From Metallyticus violacea (lineage: Eukaryota > Arthropoda > Insecta > Mantodea > Metallyticidae), in NCBI GenBank assembly GCA_030762175.1, contig CM060831.1, positions 73,510,501 to 73,574,500 of the forward strand: a DNA stretch of 64,000 nt, read 5' to 3'. The notes beneath the pieces are model-generated. The model was not told where the DNA came from, made no database searches, and saw only the letters and a program-made list of their open reading frames with translations. The position numbers and the translations under genes are program-made. Shown here piece by piece: positions 1 to 11,245 of this stretch. Each line of letters begins with the position of its first letter. Position 1 is the first letter of the stretch.

Positions 1-173
1 ACATTTCACTGTCAAAAGACGCTTTAAACTGTGCGTTCCTGTTTATGTATACACTCTGCGGAAGGGGCAGGTAACAATGAGCATGCTTTAGCAAAAATGA
101 AGATTAGGGGCAAAGGAGGATCTTTTGGTTCTTCAGTGTTGTTTAAAGGCTGGCCGTTTGTGTCTATGACTGA
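1..173. other. Unannotated left edge
   Basis: Nothing recognisable by eye before the first copy of repeat D. Confidence 0.5.
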
Positions 174-430
174 ATGAGAGTACCTTTGGGAGGAATGGAC
201 CAGGCGAGAGGCACACTAGGCGGTAGAATCCAGAAGACGTTGAGGGAGGGAATCGCTAACAATATTTCCATAAAGGTCATTTTGCCACTGTTGGCGCAGT
301 CCATTAAGGAATTCGAACCCTTCAGAAGGGCTACTTCCATAGTGAAAACATTTTCAAAGCGCAAGCCGCCGTCACATCGCACATAGCACCAGTACAACTT
401 GCTTAACACTTTCAATCATGTAAGAGAGTC
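174..430 (-). repeat. Repeat D, copy 1 (partial)
   Basis: This is one of four dispersed copies of an unclassified repeat; the others are near 5455-5965, 38550-38880 and 62435-62945. The shared core at 361-394 (GCAAGCC, then CACATCGCACAT, then CACCAG) is preceded by AAAACATTTTC, which also precedes the core in copies 2 and 3. The left part (178-235, GGGAGGAATGGA followed by TAGGCGG) matches the start of copy 4. The block that holds AGCATTCGCC in copies 2 and 4 is missing, so this copy is partial. The minus orientation is inferred from a box-B-like block that would be the 5' head in better copies. Open frames on both strands here follow the repeat and I do not call them genes. Confidence 0.6.
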
Positions 431-2433
431 AAGGAAATAAAAAGTGTTGAAGATTGTGATGAGAGGGGGGGGGATCAGGATGGCCGGCTTCAAGTTCTTT
501 AAAACCCTCCCGAAGGCGAGTTCCAAGTGTGACTACCCCAGTCGGTGGATTGGATAGAATTGAAACATTGAGCACAGTAAACTGTTGAGCTCGCCATATC
601 AACCTATTTCTAGCAAACATAGCTATCCGAAATTTCTGACTAATGACTAGGAAATTCGTCGGTGTATCATATTGCATATACCACAGGCGTTGGCTTTGAC
701 ATGGGAGCACATTCTACAGCATGACGATTAATTCGTTTTATAATACATGTTGATGAATCCTATTAACCTGCTTAATAGAACGTAAAATCCTAAGAATCCA
801 TCGCCATTCGACCCTCATCATCCTTGTCATGCCGACGATAAAAATTAGTCTATAATTTAACAGGTATGTGCTTTATAACCTTCTGTTTAATACTGGTTAA
901 TGCTGACCACTATGAAAATATAGCACTATTTCTTTAAATACACAGCGTTTACAGTCTTATTTACTTATATTTCTGTCTGTTGTTTACCTGAGAAACAATT
1001 ATGAGTTTTGTTCGGTCAGTATATCCTATATTTTCGAGCTAACGTTCGAACATTACATCTTTATCGTCCTTTCCTGACATAAATAATGCTTAAAATATTT
1101 TATCTTTGTTTCAGGCAATGTAAAGTTAAGAAAAATCCAATGATAAAATGACTTCAAGTTGAGGATAACAAGATAGATATAGAACTCAATAAATTATGAT
1201 GGTAAACTGTGGTTTTATACCTATTACTTTTATGACACATTGAACACTCGGAAGGCAGAGCTTCTAGTATAACTGTAAGGAAAGAAGTATTTCAGTACAA
1301 TTGAGTGTGTTATAGTATAAAGCAACGAACAGTCTAACAGTAGAAATGGTATAAAGTTGCCCTAGATACTTACTGTAAATATTGACATTGTATGAAAGTT
1401 TGGGAGGCACGCCTGAAGCTGCAAGCGGCTGAATTTGCACCCTGACCTCCTTATATCTTAAACAAGGAGCAAAACAGACGAAGTATAGGGCAGTATTAAT
1501 TATGCACAGTTCATTAACGCAAGACCTTTCCCATAGGGACTACAAGATTTAGGCGATTTAACCTTCTGAATTCTGCACCACCCTGGAAGACTATGGGACC
1601 ACGCCTCCCGCTCCCCGTTATAAGTCTACTGATTTTCTGAGAAGATCCAAAATATCCTTAAATATGCCTTTTCTAATTATCTAAATTGTATGGAATTTTC
1701 ACACAAAATGCTCGGAAAGTTCTCAAAATGTCTGACTGGGAAATACTTTTTTTGTAGCAAAGTATCAGACATAAAATGACCTGTCTCTCGGCTTCAAACT
1801 TTCATTACCTCTCTCCTTCTTGAAACCCATTCCTAAAGGCTCATTATTTAAGGATTTTAGAATACGCAGTCTTTCCATTCATTTTTCAGAGAAGTTCATA
1901 AATCGACTTCGCTCTTATGAAGCTCGTATGAAGCAGGCTAAATTGAAATAAAATTCCAAGCTTAAATTGAGAGCTCGAGAATCTTTCATAAACGTACAAC
2001 ACAAATTTACAAAGACCTTAGCTGGAGTTTCGACTCATGTGACAGAAACTGCGGAATTTTTGAAAATCAAATTTAAATTAAATTAAAAGTTTTATTGAGA
2101 AAAGTTCAGACATGTCCAATTACAGAGTTATCTTTCATAACAGTACTTTTAAAGTTCATTATTGTAAAATTTATGTCGAAATTTATGTTATAAAATGATA
2201 TCATATTCTCCTTTTCAAGTCATCTGAAAGAGAATATATTTAAACGTGGGTTCACATAAGATCTCACTCCTAATAAATTTGGATTTTCTGCAAATTTGTT
2301 TAAGTGTTGATAGATACATGCCTTTATTTCAGTAGTTCACATGTTCAGAAAAACAGCTTTAATAGTTTCTACACAAATCAACAAATAATTAAGTAATGCA
2401 TATTTTTCGGCATAAATAATTAATTCGATATTC
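431..2433. other. AT-rich stretch, no gene seen
   Basis: The short open frame at 429-710 (minus) has no recognisable motif. A moderately GC-richer patch lies at 1395-1640. Otherwise this is AT-rich unique-looking DNA. Confidence 0.5.

Positions 2434-2479
<46 letters not shown>
2434..2479. repeat. (TAA)n microsatellite
   Basis: About 15 uninterrupted TAA units. This is one of six AAT/ATT-type arrays in the window. Confidence 0.97.
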
Positions 2480-2799
2480 TTAAAATTTTCTGTTTCATTA
2501 AAAATTAATTTCAAAATAAAAGTCTTGAATTAAGAAGCACACCCCAAAATATTTTTCAATAAATTGTAATTGAAATCATAAGTTACTTTTCAAATCACTG
2601 CATATTCTTTAAGAAAAGAAATATTATGATATACAAAGTATATGCATAAGCAAACAGAAGAACTAATAGAATAGAAATAAATAAAACAAAACAGAAAAAA
2701 AAACAGATAAGGAACAGAAAGAGAATAACCAAAGGGAATTGGACAGAATTTAAGCAACAAAAATGTAATAAGAAAAGGTAAATAGAATGAGTATATATA

Positions 2800-3554
2800 C
2801 CGAGGGTGCCAAAAATATACAGTTTCAAAGTATTTATTTCATATATTCCAAAGTTGGACCGAAAAAAACAATAATGTGTAGTATAATGTTCTGAAAACAG
2901 ATGTGGCTCACATTATGTTATGCTAGCGTTGCTACAACAAAATGGAGTCGAGTGTATCTTTTGAACAGCGGAAAGTAAATTTTGAAGCGGTATTGGAAAA
3001 CCGAGAATGTTGTTGAAGTTCAAAGACAATGGAGGCGCGTGTACAGAACAGAACCGCCAACGCGAGTAACAATTCATCTTACCGGCCATTCATACAATAA
3101 ATGAAAATGAGGAATTTTACTTCCGACAGGGTGGTGCACCATCACATTCCACGAAGATATACGTGCGTGACAATCCTCCAAGTAACTGGATAGGATGAAG
3201 AGGTCCGATTGAGTTTCCACCGCGTTCTCCGGATATAACTCCGTTGGACTTCTACCTATGGGGAACTCTTAAGGATGTTGTATACCGTAGAAAACCCGCT
3301 ACACTGACAGCACTTCGGAAAGAAATTGAAACGGCATGTACTGCAATCGCTGAGGACACTTTCGCAAGCGTTACTCAATCAGTAGTTCAACGTACTCAGA
3401 AGTGTATCGAAGCCGATGGTGGATATTTTGTGCAACTGTTGTAACTATAAAAGTTTATGATTAGGGCTCATAATTTTCTGTTTGTGTAAATTCAGTTTTG
3501 CTATGTTAACACACTCTTTGCTTGAAGTGTGTATACATTTTCGGCGCGCGCGCG
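2800..3554 (+). mobile_element. Deleted IS630-type (Tc1/mariner superfamily) transposon, copy 1
   Basis: Terminal inverted sequences start near 2800 (GAGGGTGCCAAAAATAT) and end near 3554 (ATACATTTTCGGCGCG), flanked by TA at 2798-2799 and 3555-3556, as expected for the Tc1/mariner superfamily. The left part encodes a transposase start (SFEQRK, then LENRECC, from about 2942). The middle is deleted, and the C-terminal half follows (3115-3444). In that half the usual FxQDGAPPH second-aspartate motif reads FRQGGAPSH, so the Asp is lost; an in-frame stop follows WIG. The third motif PPRSPDITPLDFYLWG keeps its Asp. The end at 3444 (GGYFVQLL) looks like the native C-terminus. It is non-autonomous and closely related to the element at 55007-55854. 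Confidence 0.85.
3244..3444 (+). pseudogene. C-terminal transposase remnant, IS630/Tc1-mariner type
   Basis: Sixty-six residues remain open, starting MDFYLWGTLK just after the SPDITP motif that holds the third catalytic Asp. The same frame continues upstream with PPRSP but meets a TGA after WIG and a Gly in place of the second catalytic Asp. The fragment matches the tail coded at 55565-55750, sharing RKPATL and a similar end. In this family the segment follows the DDE catalytic core. It is a decayed remnant and not a gene in use; the Met at 3244 is internal to the original protein. Confidence 0.8.
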
Positions 3555-3556
3555 TA

Positions 3557-3581
3557 TGTGTGTGTGTGTGTGTGTGTGTGT
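3557..3581. repeat. (TG)n microsatellite at a transposon end
   Basis: A TG run starts directly after the CGCGCG terminus and TA of the deleted IS630-type element. Confidence 0.95.
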
Positions 3582-5454
3582 TTGCGGAAGTGGCTTAGAT
3601 GACATCAGCTAAGGAGATAGATGATACTATGTACAAGATGTTTCGGAAATATTTTTACAAACTTTGGTTGTGGGTTCCTCACCCAAAATAAGAAAAAAGC
3701 CCAACATATGTCCGGAAATCCGTAGTATTAATTGAAAGTTTACCAAAATTAGAAAAAATATCCATATAAATAAATGTCCAGAAATTATCACCTTTATGAG
3801 CTGGATGGGAATTAGAGCTCTATCGTTGTGCGACGATATTCTTCAGTTAGTCTTATCCAGAAAAGTTATCTTTGAAATTTGTTTAAATTTAAAAACGGAA
3901 TCATTTTCTATGATGAGAGCGTAAATAATTAACTATAAAATGACTATATAAATAATTAATTATAGCATAAATTATTTATAAATTATTTCCTATATTTCAA
4001 CCAGAATCTGTTCTCTTAAAGAATTATTTCAACACGGTTTGGGTAAATTTGGAAGACTTGTAAGAGGATTTTGTATGTTAAACATTCTTTGTTAACAGAG
4101 TAATTATTTTGTTTGGTTATATCACTTGTGCGTAAAATTAAAAAAAATACTTCAATAGATCAGTTTAAATTTAGAATGTGTTAATCAGGTAGATATTTGA
4201 ATAATGAATATTATCCTTGAATTTTAAGATGCAACATTCCATTAAATTGTTATAATTTTGTGATTGTTAAATTCTATTAGTATATTAAATATCATATTTA
4301 CTATTTGAATTTAACTACCATACTTTGCATATGAAATCTACTACCCACAGTCTTTGTACCGGGTTCCTTGTCTGTTAAACCCCTTGTTCAGATTGACTCG
4401 CAGCAATTTACTCTCCAAGACATCAGGTTTTTATTGTACGTGGCCGCTTCAGTCAGCTAAATATTCATATTTTTTTTCTAGTGTAGTGAAGACGGTGTTT
4501 CAGAGATTGAGGGATCGGGATACATAGAAAAACGCCTTCCGGTAAAGAAATTTCCAAAACTTTTATATAATCTGTGCATTTACACCTCTTTGAAGAATTT
4601 ATTCTAACCACTATTTCTTCTTAACACACTAGGAAATCAAAAATTGTATTACATGCTTAGCTTCGACTTCGGATTGAATGCACTAAAGTCACAGAATTCT
4701 GGGACACATATTCTATTCTGAAATTTAGCATTGGTTTCCATCCCTGCGGGTAAAATCCAGTGGGGACGATATGACCTTCCACTCAGAGCCATGTGTATGG
4801 GCTATCCCTAGGTCAACTGCATTCGGTGCCTGCAGCAAGTCAAACTATACATCAAAACTCGTGGAAAGAACAGTTAAATCCTACTACAACTTGGTACTCC
4901 TTTATTATTACCATCGCACAGATGTGAAACGGTAGATTCCTACACCACGTATATCTCCAGGTAGTCACCTTAATTTAGCTAGGTGAAGATAAAACTATTT
5001 GTATATTAAACTATATTAAAAATTGGTTGACTTAACATTTTAAGTAAGAAATTGAATATTAGCTCAATCTAGATATTATACAAGGCCGTCAGTTTGGCGA
5101 GCAACAAAATCTTTTAGCTGCAGAAAGGGCGGAAGAGGACCATAAAATGTAGACACCCTCTTTCCTGCAAGATCACCAGTGACCATGAAACTAGTAGCTA
5201 GGTTACGTTAGTTATAACTTGAACAAAGGAACTTTGATTTTCACCCCAAGGAATGCTGTTACGCAAACTTCTGGTAAACAAGAAACGTAAGACCGTTGAG
5301 ATATATTTTTCGCGCAAATAGAAGCTATCACCCCACCTCTAGCCAGGGGGACCGCGAAAAATATACCTATCAACCAGAAGATTTCGTAACACAAAATTCA
5401 AACACTACAGCCAATAGCAACATGGCGTGATATTTTAAAAATGTTGAACCAAAG
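3582..5454. other. AT-rich stretch, no gene seen
   Basis: Contains AT-only inverted motifs around 3925-3990 (AATAATTAAC and its complement) and a GC-richer patch at 4735-4990 that I cannot place. No supported gene. Confidence 0.5.
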
Positions 5455-5965
5455 TTGGGAAGCGTTGGCAGAAACCGACCGACCGCCTAGAAATAAAACC
5501 TTCTGGATTACGCAGTCGAGGGGCAGTCAGAGTGCAGTCTATGGACATTTTTGTGATAGTAGAGTCGTGTAAAATTCTGTGTTCAGCTGGCGAGTTGAGA
5601 ATTGTGGCGGTAATCAAAGTTCCTTGTTATAGCAGAACCACAGTTAAGAATAACTTTAACCCTGAGAGTAGGACGAACTGTTATTAAAACATTTCCAAAA
5701 AGCAAGCTACCGTCACACCGCACATAACACCAGCCCGTTTCGCAGGCATTTTTACCATGAAACGGATACAACGGAATGAATTAAGATGAAATTAAAAAGC
5801 GGAAAAGCCGTAGAGGGGATTATTCGTTCCAGCATTCGCCCAAAAGACCAGAAAAACGCCCGAAAAATCCCAAGCTCACAAAGATAGTTCTCAAAAGATT
5901 TGAATCCGGAATTTTTCGAATGACAGTTTCGAACACTATCGTCTAATCCTTGTTCACAAATGACT
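5455..5965 (-). repeat. Repeat D, copy 2
   Basis: The shared core lies at 5702-5733 (GCAAGCTACCGTCACACCG, then ACACCAG). It is followed by the second shared block, GAATGAATT at 5774 and TCCAGCATTCGCC at 5828-5840, and by a box-B-like block GATTTGAATCC at 5897-5907 with TTTCGAATG after it. Order and spacing match copy 4 at the right end of the window. Read on the minus strand, the box-B-like GGATTCAAATC comes first, which would suit a tRNA-derived SINE head. The left boundary is approximate. Confidence 0.6.
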
Positions 5966-7600
5966 ATGCCAATATTAAAGAGCGAAGACATGGGATTTTG
6001 ACAAAACAGAAAAATATAATATAAACAGCACGAAAAAGCTCCATAACCCAAAATAAAACCCATAAGAAAACTGGTATATACATCTGCCGCAGTCTGTTCA
6101 CTTCAAATGAAAATAATTGTCTGTGCTTTGTAGAACAAAAGGCATACCTCTGAATTTATCTCTTGCAGCTTAAGTTTGTTTCAAAACGTGCGTAATTCAA
6201 GAACACATACTGATGTAAGCTGCATTAAACTTATAAAAAACAATAGTCATTGATAGCATTAATATTTCCTAGATAACCAAAATATGCTTTGAAACCCAAA
6301 CAATTAAATTGGACTCCCTCATAATTATCCATAAGGAATAAATTAATTACTTGCAAAGTAATATGTACAGCTGTAAGGTTAAATGTACTACATATACCAT
6401 AATTGCAAGTTTATTATTATTCCTTGTATTGTAATTGCAAGTTTATGTTTGTTCAATGTAACATGAGCCTGATATTGGCTCTAGGAAGATATGTGCGGTT
6501 GTAGGGTGGAAGGCTGTTTCCTGCAGGCATGTGGCCAGACCAGAGCGGTCGTTAAAGTTGACCTGAAAGAAATTATGTGCTTTATAAACAAACCCACCCC
6601 CGGATGCTCCATGAAGGAATGATAAAGTTGTGTCAAGGACAAACGAGTTCTTCCGCATTGAAACTCCGTCCTTGTTATATTAGGCGAGGGAAAAAGTGTC
6701 ATAAACCAGGGTGATGCAAACGCAGGACAGTGGAGCAATAGCTTTTGAACAGCGTACAAGAGAACTATCATAAGTGTTTATGTGTCTACGAGCGGGGTAG
6801 TGCGACATCAGTTTTATTAAGTGACGAATCTCGGCTAGCTATAACATGGGACAAACAATTTAAATGCTAACATCTGTGATAGTGCTCAAGGAACAGATTC
6901 CTAGAAAAAGAGACGCGATCATGCGAAAGTGACGCACAACGCTCCTTAAATCCTCCATGGAGTAGCCGATTTTCCGCCCAGTATTATAGAGTAAACAATA
7001 AAGAAATGCTGGTAATAAAACACCAAAAATCGATGAATTCTAGTGTCAACACCCTTATCATTTCCATTTCCCTGTTATACCCAGATAACTAGAATTCTAG
7101 CCAGAAGAATCTCGTTGCAGCTAATAGGAGTAAATTATAAGTAGTAAGCAGAAATATCATCGGATAGGAGAAGAAGAAAATCAACACCAATCCCTTAGGA
7201 TTCAATTAACCAAAATACTTTCATAATCTCCCCTTTATTTAACATATAATTAACACTGAATATGCTTTTAAATACCGCTGCAGCTTGTTATGCTTTTCAT
7301 AGTTGTCTGTTTACGACTCGTTAAAACTCGAAAACTACTAAGGCAAAGATCAGAACTTTAAGTCCCCTGCCAGTCAAATTAAATCAACTTAAATCTTCAG
7401 CATAAGAGTTTTTATTGCCAAATCATAAATCCAGTAATTTAAACAAGATCCCTATAGACGTGATATTAGAGGTTAGTTCCTTAACAGACTTCGTAAAGCT
7501 ATGAGTGCTTATTAATGTCTCATAGTAGAGAAGCCTTAGGGGGATTTCCGGGCTATATAGAATCAAATGAGAGAGATTAGCGGCTCCGTGCTTGAAGGAC
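5966..7600. other. Unassigned stretch, no gene seen
   Basis: The segment AATTGCAAGTTTAT occurs twice, about 30 bp apart, near 6401 and 6432. Overlapping minus-strand open frames at 6443-6771 have no recognisable motif. The rest is AT-rich. Confidence 0.45.
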
Positions 7601-7650
7601 ACGATAGCTTAGTTGGTAGAGCGTTAGCCCGGGAGGCTGAAGTGTACACT
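7601..7650 (+). repeat. Isolated tRNA-like head (box A only)
   Basis: TAGCTTAGTTGG at 7605-7616 fits the Pol III box A consensus TRGCNNAGYNGG exactly. It is followed by TAGAGCG and a small stem (TTAGCC with GGCTGA) like a tRNA anticodon arm. No GGTTCGAATCC box B follows; instead the sequence runs into a short palindrome, AGTGTACACT. I read it as a 5' SINE fragment or a truncated tRNA pseudogene, not a working tRNA. Confidence 0.55.
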
Positions 7651-8569
7651 TCGGAAATTACATCAAGTAATGACAAGTAATCAGATACTTAACATTTCAG
7701 AAAGCACTGTTGCTTACTGGTCGAACAGTGTAAATGTATTAAAATCAATTACCTCGGCACACAAACTTTGATTTAAATAGTGAAGGACAGAAACATTTTC
7801 CTCATAAACATCGACCGTCTATACAAGAAATGCACCAAAATAACACTTAACTTCCCATTTAAAGCAAAAAGAATTCACAGATCTTGTACATGTTAAACAA
7901 ACTTTATAGTAAGGCTTCTCTAAAATAAACATTTAAATACCTTGAAGGGAAGTAAGAAATATTCCGATGCCGAAAGGGGATTTGGAATTTTGACTCTTGC
8001 ATTCGAACCAACCTGAAGGAAACTTGCAGTGAGTACGCAGGTAGCAACCGCTCCCGAGGCCAGGCTGTTGACGTCTCTCTCTCAACGTGTGCTGTTCATA
8101 GCCGAATGGCAGGAGTCACGTGACCTCCAAGGAAAGCAAGTAAACCCCTCCAGGCCGTGACAGTGACGCTGACCGCGGGTATTTTAAATGAAACACATAT
8201 ACTGCCACAGTATAACAGTTAACACTGCTCAAAATACAAAAGTAGTCACTAATAACGTTATATTTAATTCTTGACAAATGCCTCGATGTCTCCACAGATA
8301 ACTTGATATATTTTTCTTTCTATAAAAGTTTGTCATTGTAAGAGTTCAAGCGTCAAGAAATAAAAATCAATGTTTATTCACATTTGATCAGCTTACTTGG
8401 TAGTGATTAGACGGAATGCTGAATGTGTGGAACCAGGTTGATAACGAGAGTGATAGTTGACATATGAAGTCGTTTATATTATTACATTATTTTAAAAGAA
8501 TAGTGTAGTTATACTGAAAGTCGTGAGCAGTCCATTGTCAAAATTAAAATTCCAACAATGTAACAAAAG
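7651..8569. other. Unassigned stretch with a GC-richer patch
   Basis: A GC-richer segment at about 8020-8180 includes a CACGTG hexamer at 8117-8122. No linked open frame or transcription start can be shown, so I do not call a promoter. Confidence 0.4.
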
Positions 8570-9730
8570 GAACTGCAGGATCTAATCTACAGACCTTACA
8601 CCACATGTTGACATATTGTGACGTTATTAGCTTCTATCACATAACCCAGGCAAAATGGCGAACATCAATGTTTCGTTTCGACAGCGTATTGTGATTGAAT
8701 TCCTCGTTAAAGAGAGAAAATCTGCTGCTGAAATTCCTCTCAGATTTCAACGAGCCTATGGAAATGTCTGCATGGGTGCTTGCAGTGTTAGGAGATGGGT
8801 GAAACATTTCAAAGATGGGTAAACGAGCATCCAAGATGAGCCTCGTAGCGGTAGCCCGCGAACTGCCTGCACGGAACGCAGCAAGGAAAGAGTTGATGAA
8901 CTCATAGAGAAGATAGGCGTATCACTGTGGATGAAATCGCTGCAAAACTTGCAGTAGGACATGGTGCAGTGCAAGAAATTATAAAAGGCTTAGGTTATGG
9001 AAAAATTTGTGCCTGTTGAGTCCCACGTTTTTTGACCGAAGACCACAAACTTCAGAGAATAATCATCAGTCAAAGCCATCTTCAGAGATTTCAAAATGAA
9101 GGGGGTGGGTTTTTGACGAGTATTGTGACAGGTGAAAAAAGCAGGTCCCATCATTATGAACCAGAAATAAAACGCCAGAGTAAGGAATGGCACCATTTGG
9201 ATTCGCCATCGAAGAAGAAAGCGAATACAGTACGATCTGCTGGGAAGGTTATGGGTAACGCCTTCTGCAATGCACATGATTGTATTTTGATTCATTTTCT
9301 TGAACCTGGACAAACCATAAATGCTGCCCCCTATATCCAGACACTTTGGAAGTCCGTCGTGCATTGCGCGATAAGCGCCCTGGAAAGAAGATCATCCTGC
9401 TATAGGATTTTGCGCGTCCTGCCCGTGTCACAATGGAGAAGATCAGAACTTTTGGATGGGAAACTCTGGCACAACCTCCCTACAGTCCCGACTTGGCACC
9501 ATCCGACTACCATCTTTTTGGTTCTGGTTTGGTTCTGCAGATGTGAGGCCAACACTATGAGACGGTGGAGGATAATCTGAAAGCAGTGCGTCAGTGTCTT
9601 CGTGCAACTGAAAAGGAGTTCTTTCGTAAGGGTATTTTTAAACTTGCAGAATGATGGGAAAAATGTGTGCAAAGAAATAGAGACTATGTTGAAAAGTGAA
9701 AGAAAAGTCTGTAGATTAAGATGATGTTTT
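8570..9730 (+). mobile_element. Decayed mariner transposon (D34D type)
   Basis: A single mariner transposase can be followed across three frames. The N-terminal helix-turn-helix region starts at 8655 (MANINVSFRQR) and runs through VRRWVKHFKDG and SIQDEPRSGSPRT. HHYEPEIKRQS, EWHH and AGKVMGN mark the catalytic domain, with FLEPGQTI after them, and PPYSPDLAPSDYHLFG near 9479-9526 carries the third catalytic Asp with the spacing typical of mariner. Damage is heavy: TAA at 8820, a frameshift near 8905, TGA near 9017, loss of the first catalytic Asp (VTGEKS for VTGDET), a frameshift near 9355 and a TAG near 9401. The 11-bp segment AATCTACAGAC at 8584-8594 has its exact reverse complement at 9707-9717, probably part of the inverted termini. 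Confidence 0.9.
8655..9703 (+). pseudogene. Mariner transposase pseudogene
   Basis: The coding remnant inside the decayed mariner has roughly the full mariner length of about 345 residues if frames are followed. The longest open part (9032-9355) covers the region from the linker to FLEPGQTINAAPYIQTL. The second catalytic Asp is still visible after a stop (LL, stop, DFARP, in place of LLHDNARPH). Three stops, two or more frameshifts and the missing first Asp rule out an active enzyme. Open frames on the opposite strand here are shadows. Confidence 0.88.
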
Positions 9731-11019
9731 CTTCGCATACAAGTTTTATGGAACTGCTGAAACTAAAGGCAGATCTGCAACATGACTCAGTTATAAAAAT
9801 TAGTGACCAAACAGTCAGAAACAAAATATGTTTTCAGATCTTAACGACTGGCTAAATCTCCATCATTAATGACAAAACATTATGCATTAAGAATACAATA
9901 TTAATTGGAAATTAAGACAATAGCAGCCTAGTTATTTTTCTAATGACTGCCATTTCTCCTTATGTTTAGATGGCGGTAAACATGTCTGGAGAGAAGGAGA
10001 TGGATTCCATCCCAGATTAATTCAGCCAACTGTAACAGAGTAACTCGAGTAACTATACTCGAGACGTTTCGGCTATAATCTGGTCAGGTATAAACTTGGA
10101 TACAAAATATCTCATTATTTCGAAACGGGATGTTAACTGCGAGACGTTAAATTCCCGAGTTCATATTGCCACTGAAGGAAATTGGGAAAAACGCACTATT
10201 GATGATAAAGCCATGACTCAATGCGCAGAAAAAGTATCGCTTATCCTGGAGGCTCAAATAGATCAGGTGTGGGGAGGGGGATTATCTCCATGCCTATAGG
10301 AGAGAAGAAAGAAAGAGAAACGCAAGGCTCAGATTAGGAGCTTGGAAAGATAATATAAAATAATTAATTATTTCGGGGAAGGAATTTGCCACTGTGCGGA
10401 GAAAGCGATATCTGGAGGCATATTCTGTCAATATTAAGGGAAACGGAAATTTTAGGAAATGAGCATTTACCACCATAATTTCTGAATTTCCACATAAGTA
10501 TGAATATATGCCAAGAAGTGTTGGTGCACGAGGGATACACACACAAATGGGGAATATTTCTAGTGAAGATCAGACAAAAAAGGTTAATGGCTACAGAGAA
10601 GAGCGGGGAGTTGGAGAGGGGTTGCGTAAGGGAAAGGGGGTTCAGGGATAGGGGTTGTATTCATGTTTGTATCTCTGCATATAAAATTACTCTTAGAAAA
10701 CTTATGATGTAAATATACCGGCGTGTTTGTAGGTATGTATATGTGCAAGTAGGTCTGTATGTATGTGTTTATGCATGAATATTGTGATTGTCAAAAGGAC
10801 GGTATCATCATATATGGCATGCGACAGTGTGCATTTTAAAATAAAAGTCCAACACTACTACCTGATTGTTGGGTAATGCGTCATATCAGTCCGTAATAGA
10901 AAGCAAAGCCCCGACAATGTAACGGTTTAAAAAGAACATGCTTAAATGACTGAAACAACGTGTACAGTTCAAAAATAAAGATAATACAGTTCATATTGAC
11001 ATAATAACAAGAAATAGTG
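9731..11019. other. Unassigned stretch, no gene seen
   Basis: The open frame at 10096-10299 has no recognisable motif. A purine-rich tract with GGGG runs lies at 10595-10655. Nothing else is supported. Confidence 0.45.
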
Positions 11020-11245
11020 CAACTTTTGACGCCATTAAAATCAAGCCACGGTATGAAATAGGTGAGCTGGCAAAAAAATATTATCATCGCGTCATAAGAC
11101 TCCCTCCTGATCATTGCTATTTTAACCCAATTGAAAACATCTGAGTTCAAATGAAGGATTAGGTAGCAAAAAACAATAAAACATTTTCCATCGCAGAAGT
11201 AGAGCGCATCACCAAAGAGGGTATCCAAGAACTAACACCAGACTG
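11020..11245 (+). mobile_element. DDE transposase C-terminal fossil (Tc1/IS630-like)
   Basis: The plus-strand frame ending near 11245 reads VIRLPPDHCYFNPIENI, then a TGA, then VQMKD, and later KTFSIAEVERITKEG. This matches the C-terminal pattern LPPYHCxLNPIExIW of insect DDE_3-type transposases, where the Glu of NPIE is the last catalytic acid. Here the Glu is kept and the conserved Trp after it is a stop codon. A second stop follows in the linker. Upstream, KPRYEIGELAKKYYHR matches the region normally found just before this motif. The N-terminal two thirds of the protein is not visible. Family placement rests on motif memory. Confidence 0.65.

Noticed and set aside
6443..6771. Minus-strand open frames of 71 and 96 residues
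   Set aside because: No recognisable domain; they overlap each other in different frames.
8020..8180. GC-richer patch with CACGTG, as a promoter
   Set aside because: No adjoining gene, TATA/initiator arrangement or CpG density that I can support.
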